A DNA stretch of 8,905 nt from an uncultured Clostridia bacterium. GTDB taxonomy: Bacteria; Bacillota; Clostridia; Oscillospirales; Acutalibacteraceae. Below, piece by piece: positions 7,759 to 8,905 of this stretch; positions within the stretch are counted from its first letter, which is position 1; every line of letters starts with the position of its first letter. Location: the NCBI GenBank assembly GCA_937880805.1, contig CALGRR010000129.1, positions 1 to 8,905 of the forward strand, read 5' to 3'. Under the pieces are notes generated by a model. The model ran no database searches, was not told the origin of the DNA, and saw only the letters and a list, made by a program, of their open reading frames with translations. A program made the translations under genes and the position numbers.

Positions 7759-7770
7759 GAAGGTGAATAT

Positions 7771-8511
7771 ATGAAAACATTTGAAATAAAGCTCACCAAT
7801 GAGCTTGCAAAGCTTACCGTTTATCTGCCCGAAAAATCAAAGGAAATGCCTCATCTTGATATAAGACCCGGCGTGCTTGTTATTCCCGGAGGCGGCTACG
7901 GCTTTTGCTCCGACAGAGAGGCAGAGCCCATTGCTCTTGCATTTCTTGCAAAAGGCTATGCGGCGTTTGTTCTGCGTTATACCGTAGGTAACAATAAAGA
8001 CTATGATTTTTCAATGCCTATGGCTGATGTTGATGAAGCAATGGGCGTTATCTGCGAAAATGCTTCCGAATGGGGAGTGGATAAAGAAAGAATTGCCGCT
8101 ATAGGTTTTTCGGCAGGCGGCCATCTTTGTGCAGCACTTTCAACAATGGGCAAAATCCGCCCCGCAGCAAGCATTCTTGTTTATCCCTGCATCCTCGAAT
8201 CAATAGGCAAAATTCTTGCTTTCCCCGTGCCTTCCCTTGAAAAAGAGGTTGACGAAAAAACTCCGCCCGCATTCATTGTTTCGGCAGCAAGCGATAATGT
8301 TGTGCCCATTGAAAATTCACTTGCTTATGCGGATGCTCTCAACAAAGCGGGAATTTCATTTGAAATGCATATTTTTGCACAGGGCTATCACGGATTTTCG
8401 CTTGCGGATAATGTTGTTTACAGCGAAAAAGAGCACGTAAACGCACTTGCACACCTCAAAGGCTGGTTTGAGATGTGCATAACCTGGCTTAACCGGCTTT
8501 TTGAATTTTAA
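7771..8511 (+). CDS. Alpha/beta-hydrolase, acetyl esterase (xylan esterase-like) type
   Basis: A 246-residue serine hydrolase. ATG 7771 is chosen because AAGGTG (7760-7765) precedes it; the in-frame GTG at 7747 lies inside the terminator stem and has no ribosome binding site. Visible motifs are the oxyanion-hole loop IPGGGYG (38-44), the nucleophile elbow GFSAGG (112-117, serine S114), acid D175 in SAASDNVVP, and H207 in GYHGFS. The sequence resembles acetyl-xylan esterase/dienelactone-hydrolase-like proteins of gut Firmicutes that remove acetyl groups from sugars. It has no signal peptide, so it probably acts on imported acetylated oligosaccharides. Its position after an alpha-mannosidase and beside malQ fits glycan breakdown. 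The complete triad makes the fold assignment firm; the substrate is inferred. Confidence 0.88.
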   Translation: MKTFEIKLTNELAKLTVYLPEKSKEMPHLDIRPGVLVIPGGGYGFCSDREAEPIALAFLAKGYAAFVLRYTVGNNKDYDFSMPMADVDEAMGVICENASEWGVDKERIAAIGFSAGGHLCAALSTMGKIRPAASILVYPCILESIGKILAFPVPSLEKEVDEKTPPAFIVSAASDNVVPIENSLAYADALNKAGISFEMHIFAQGYHGFSLADNVVYSEKEHVNALAHLKGWFEMCITWLNRLFEF

Positions 8512-8905
8512 TTTCTTGAATAGAGCTTTGAAAGATGGGCAAGCTCATCTGCAAGCTTTTTGGTAAAATCACTTTTAATCGCTCTCCATTGCCAATTATT
8601 TTCGGCGGTGGAGGGCGTGTTCATTTTTGCCTCGGAGCCGAGCTCAAGCAAATCCTGCATTGTTAATATAACGGTGTCGCCAACGCTTGCAAGTGCGGTT
8701 TTTATAACGGCTCTGCATCTGCTTTCAGAGCTGTTTATTCTCATATATTCGCTTGCAAAAGCAACATCCTTTTCGGGTGCGTTTTCAAACCAGCCTTCAA
8801 GGGTGTCGTTATCGTGAGTGCCGATATAAACAACGCAGTTTTTGGGGTAATTATGGGGCAGATAATCGCTGCTTTCACGGCTGTCAAAGGCAAACTGCAA
8901 AACCT
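8508..8905 (-). CDS. malQ: 4-alpha-glucanotransferase (amylomaltase, GH77), C-terminal part
   Basis: The 3' end of a reverse-strand gene that runs off the right edge, with about 131 C-terminal residues visible, beginning VLQFAFDSRE. LPHNYPKNCVVYIGTHDNDTLEGW is cut here into its key parts: LPHNYP, then GTHDND, whose first aspartate (codon at 8811-8813) corresponds to the transition-state-stabilising Asp of GH77 enzymes. Farther on, ASVGDT, LGSEAKMNTP and NNWQWR are typical of the MalQ C-terminus. The other catalytic residues (nucleophile Asp and acid/base Glu) would lie outside the window. The enzyme moves alpha-1,4-glucan segments between maltodextrins or glycogen in the cytoplasm. Its stop codon overlaps that of the convergent esterase gene. 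A TTG near 8900 is an internal codon, not the start. Confidence 0.94.
   Translation of the reverse strand, partial: VLQFAFDSRESSDYLPHNYPKNCVVYIGTHDNDTLEGWFENAPEKDVAFASEYMRINSSESRCRAVIKTALASVGDTVILTMQDLLELGSEAKMNTPSTAENNWQWRAIKSDFTKKLADELAHLSKLYSRN

Noticed and set aside
7747..7770. An eight-codon N-terminal extension of the esterase from a GTG.
   Set aside because: The GTG lies inside the terminator stem without a ribosome binding site, whereas ATG 7771 has AAGGTG five bases upstream.
8480..8510. A possible terminator at the end of the esterase gene, because GGCTTTTT resembles a stem plus T-tract.
   Set aside because: The repeated AACC-GGCTT units are direct, not inverted, so no stable stem forms.

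Overview
The window looks like chromosomal DNA from an anaerobic, gut-type Firmicute (Clostridia, Oscillospiraceae/Lachnospiraceae-like). The evidence is a YhaM-type exoribonuclease gene, strong GGAGG/AAGGGAG ribosome binding sites, tightly packed co-directional genes, intracellular glycan enzymes and about 43-45% GC in sampled stretches of the main block. The species cannot be named from the sequence alone.

Region 1 (1-914) differs from the rest. The first ~130 bases are about 41% GC and encode a stretch that weakly resembles the C-terminal end of a GH39-type glycosidase domain. The same reading frame then runs on, without a stop, into very AT-rich DNA (about 27% GC, bases 131-480) encoding a basic protein I do not recognise. 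Its stop codon abuts the ATG of a small SecB-like chaperone gene. A stem-loop terminator closes this pair. The layout (unknown small protein with a basic, hydrophobic, Ala-Ala-ending tail, then a solitary SecB homologue, in foreign-looking DNA) recalls chaperone-controlled toxin-antitoxin or phage-defence modules, but no toxin is visible. It is the best candidate here for an undescribed system.

Region 2 (915-7758) starts with an extended -10 promoter and holds five forward genes that read as one operon: yhaM (3'-5' exoribonuclease), a DUF2804 protein, prmA (ribosomal protein L11 methyltransferase), a short QueG-like double [4Fe-4S] protein overlapping prmA by ATGA, and a 1031-residue GH38 alpha-mannosidase. 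A strong hairpin with a T-tract ends the block.

Region 3 (7759-8905) holds a forward alpha/beta-hydrolase of the acetyl-esterase type, which begins 12 bases after the terminator T-tract. It is followed by the convergent 3' end of a 4-alpha-glucanotransferase gene (malQ, GH77) that runs off the right edge. The two stop codons share a TTAA palindrome.

Functionally, the main block mixes RNA and ribosome housekeeping (yhaM, prmA) with cytoplasmic carbohydrate use (alpha-mannosidase, esterase, glucanotransferase). None of the complete enzymes has a visible signal peptide, so all appear to be intracellular. No tRNA, rRNA, CRISPR array or insertion sequence was seen, and no gene-free stretch exceeds about 95 bases.
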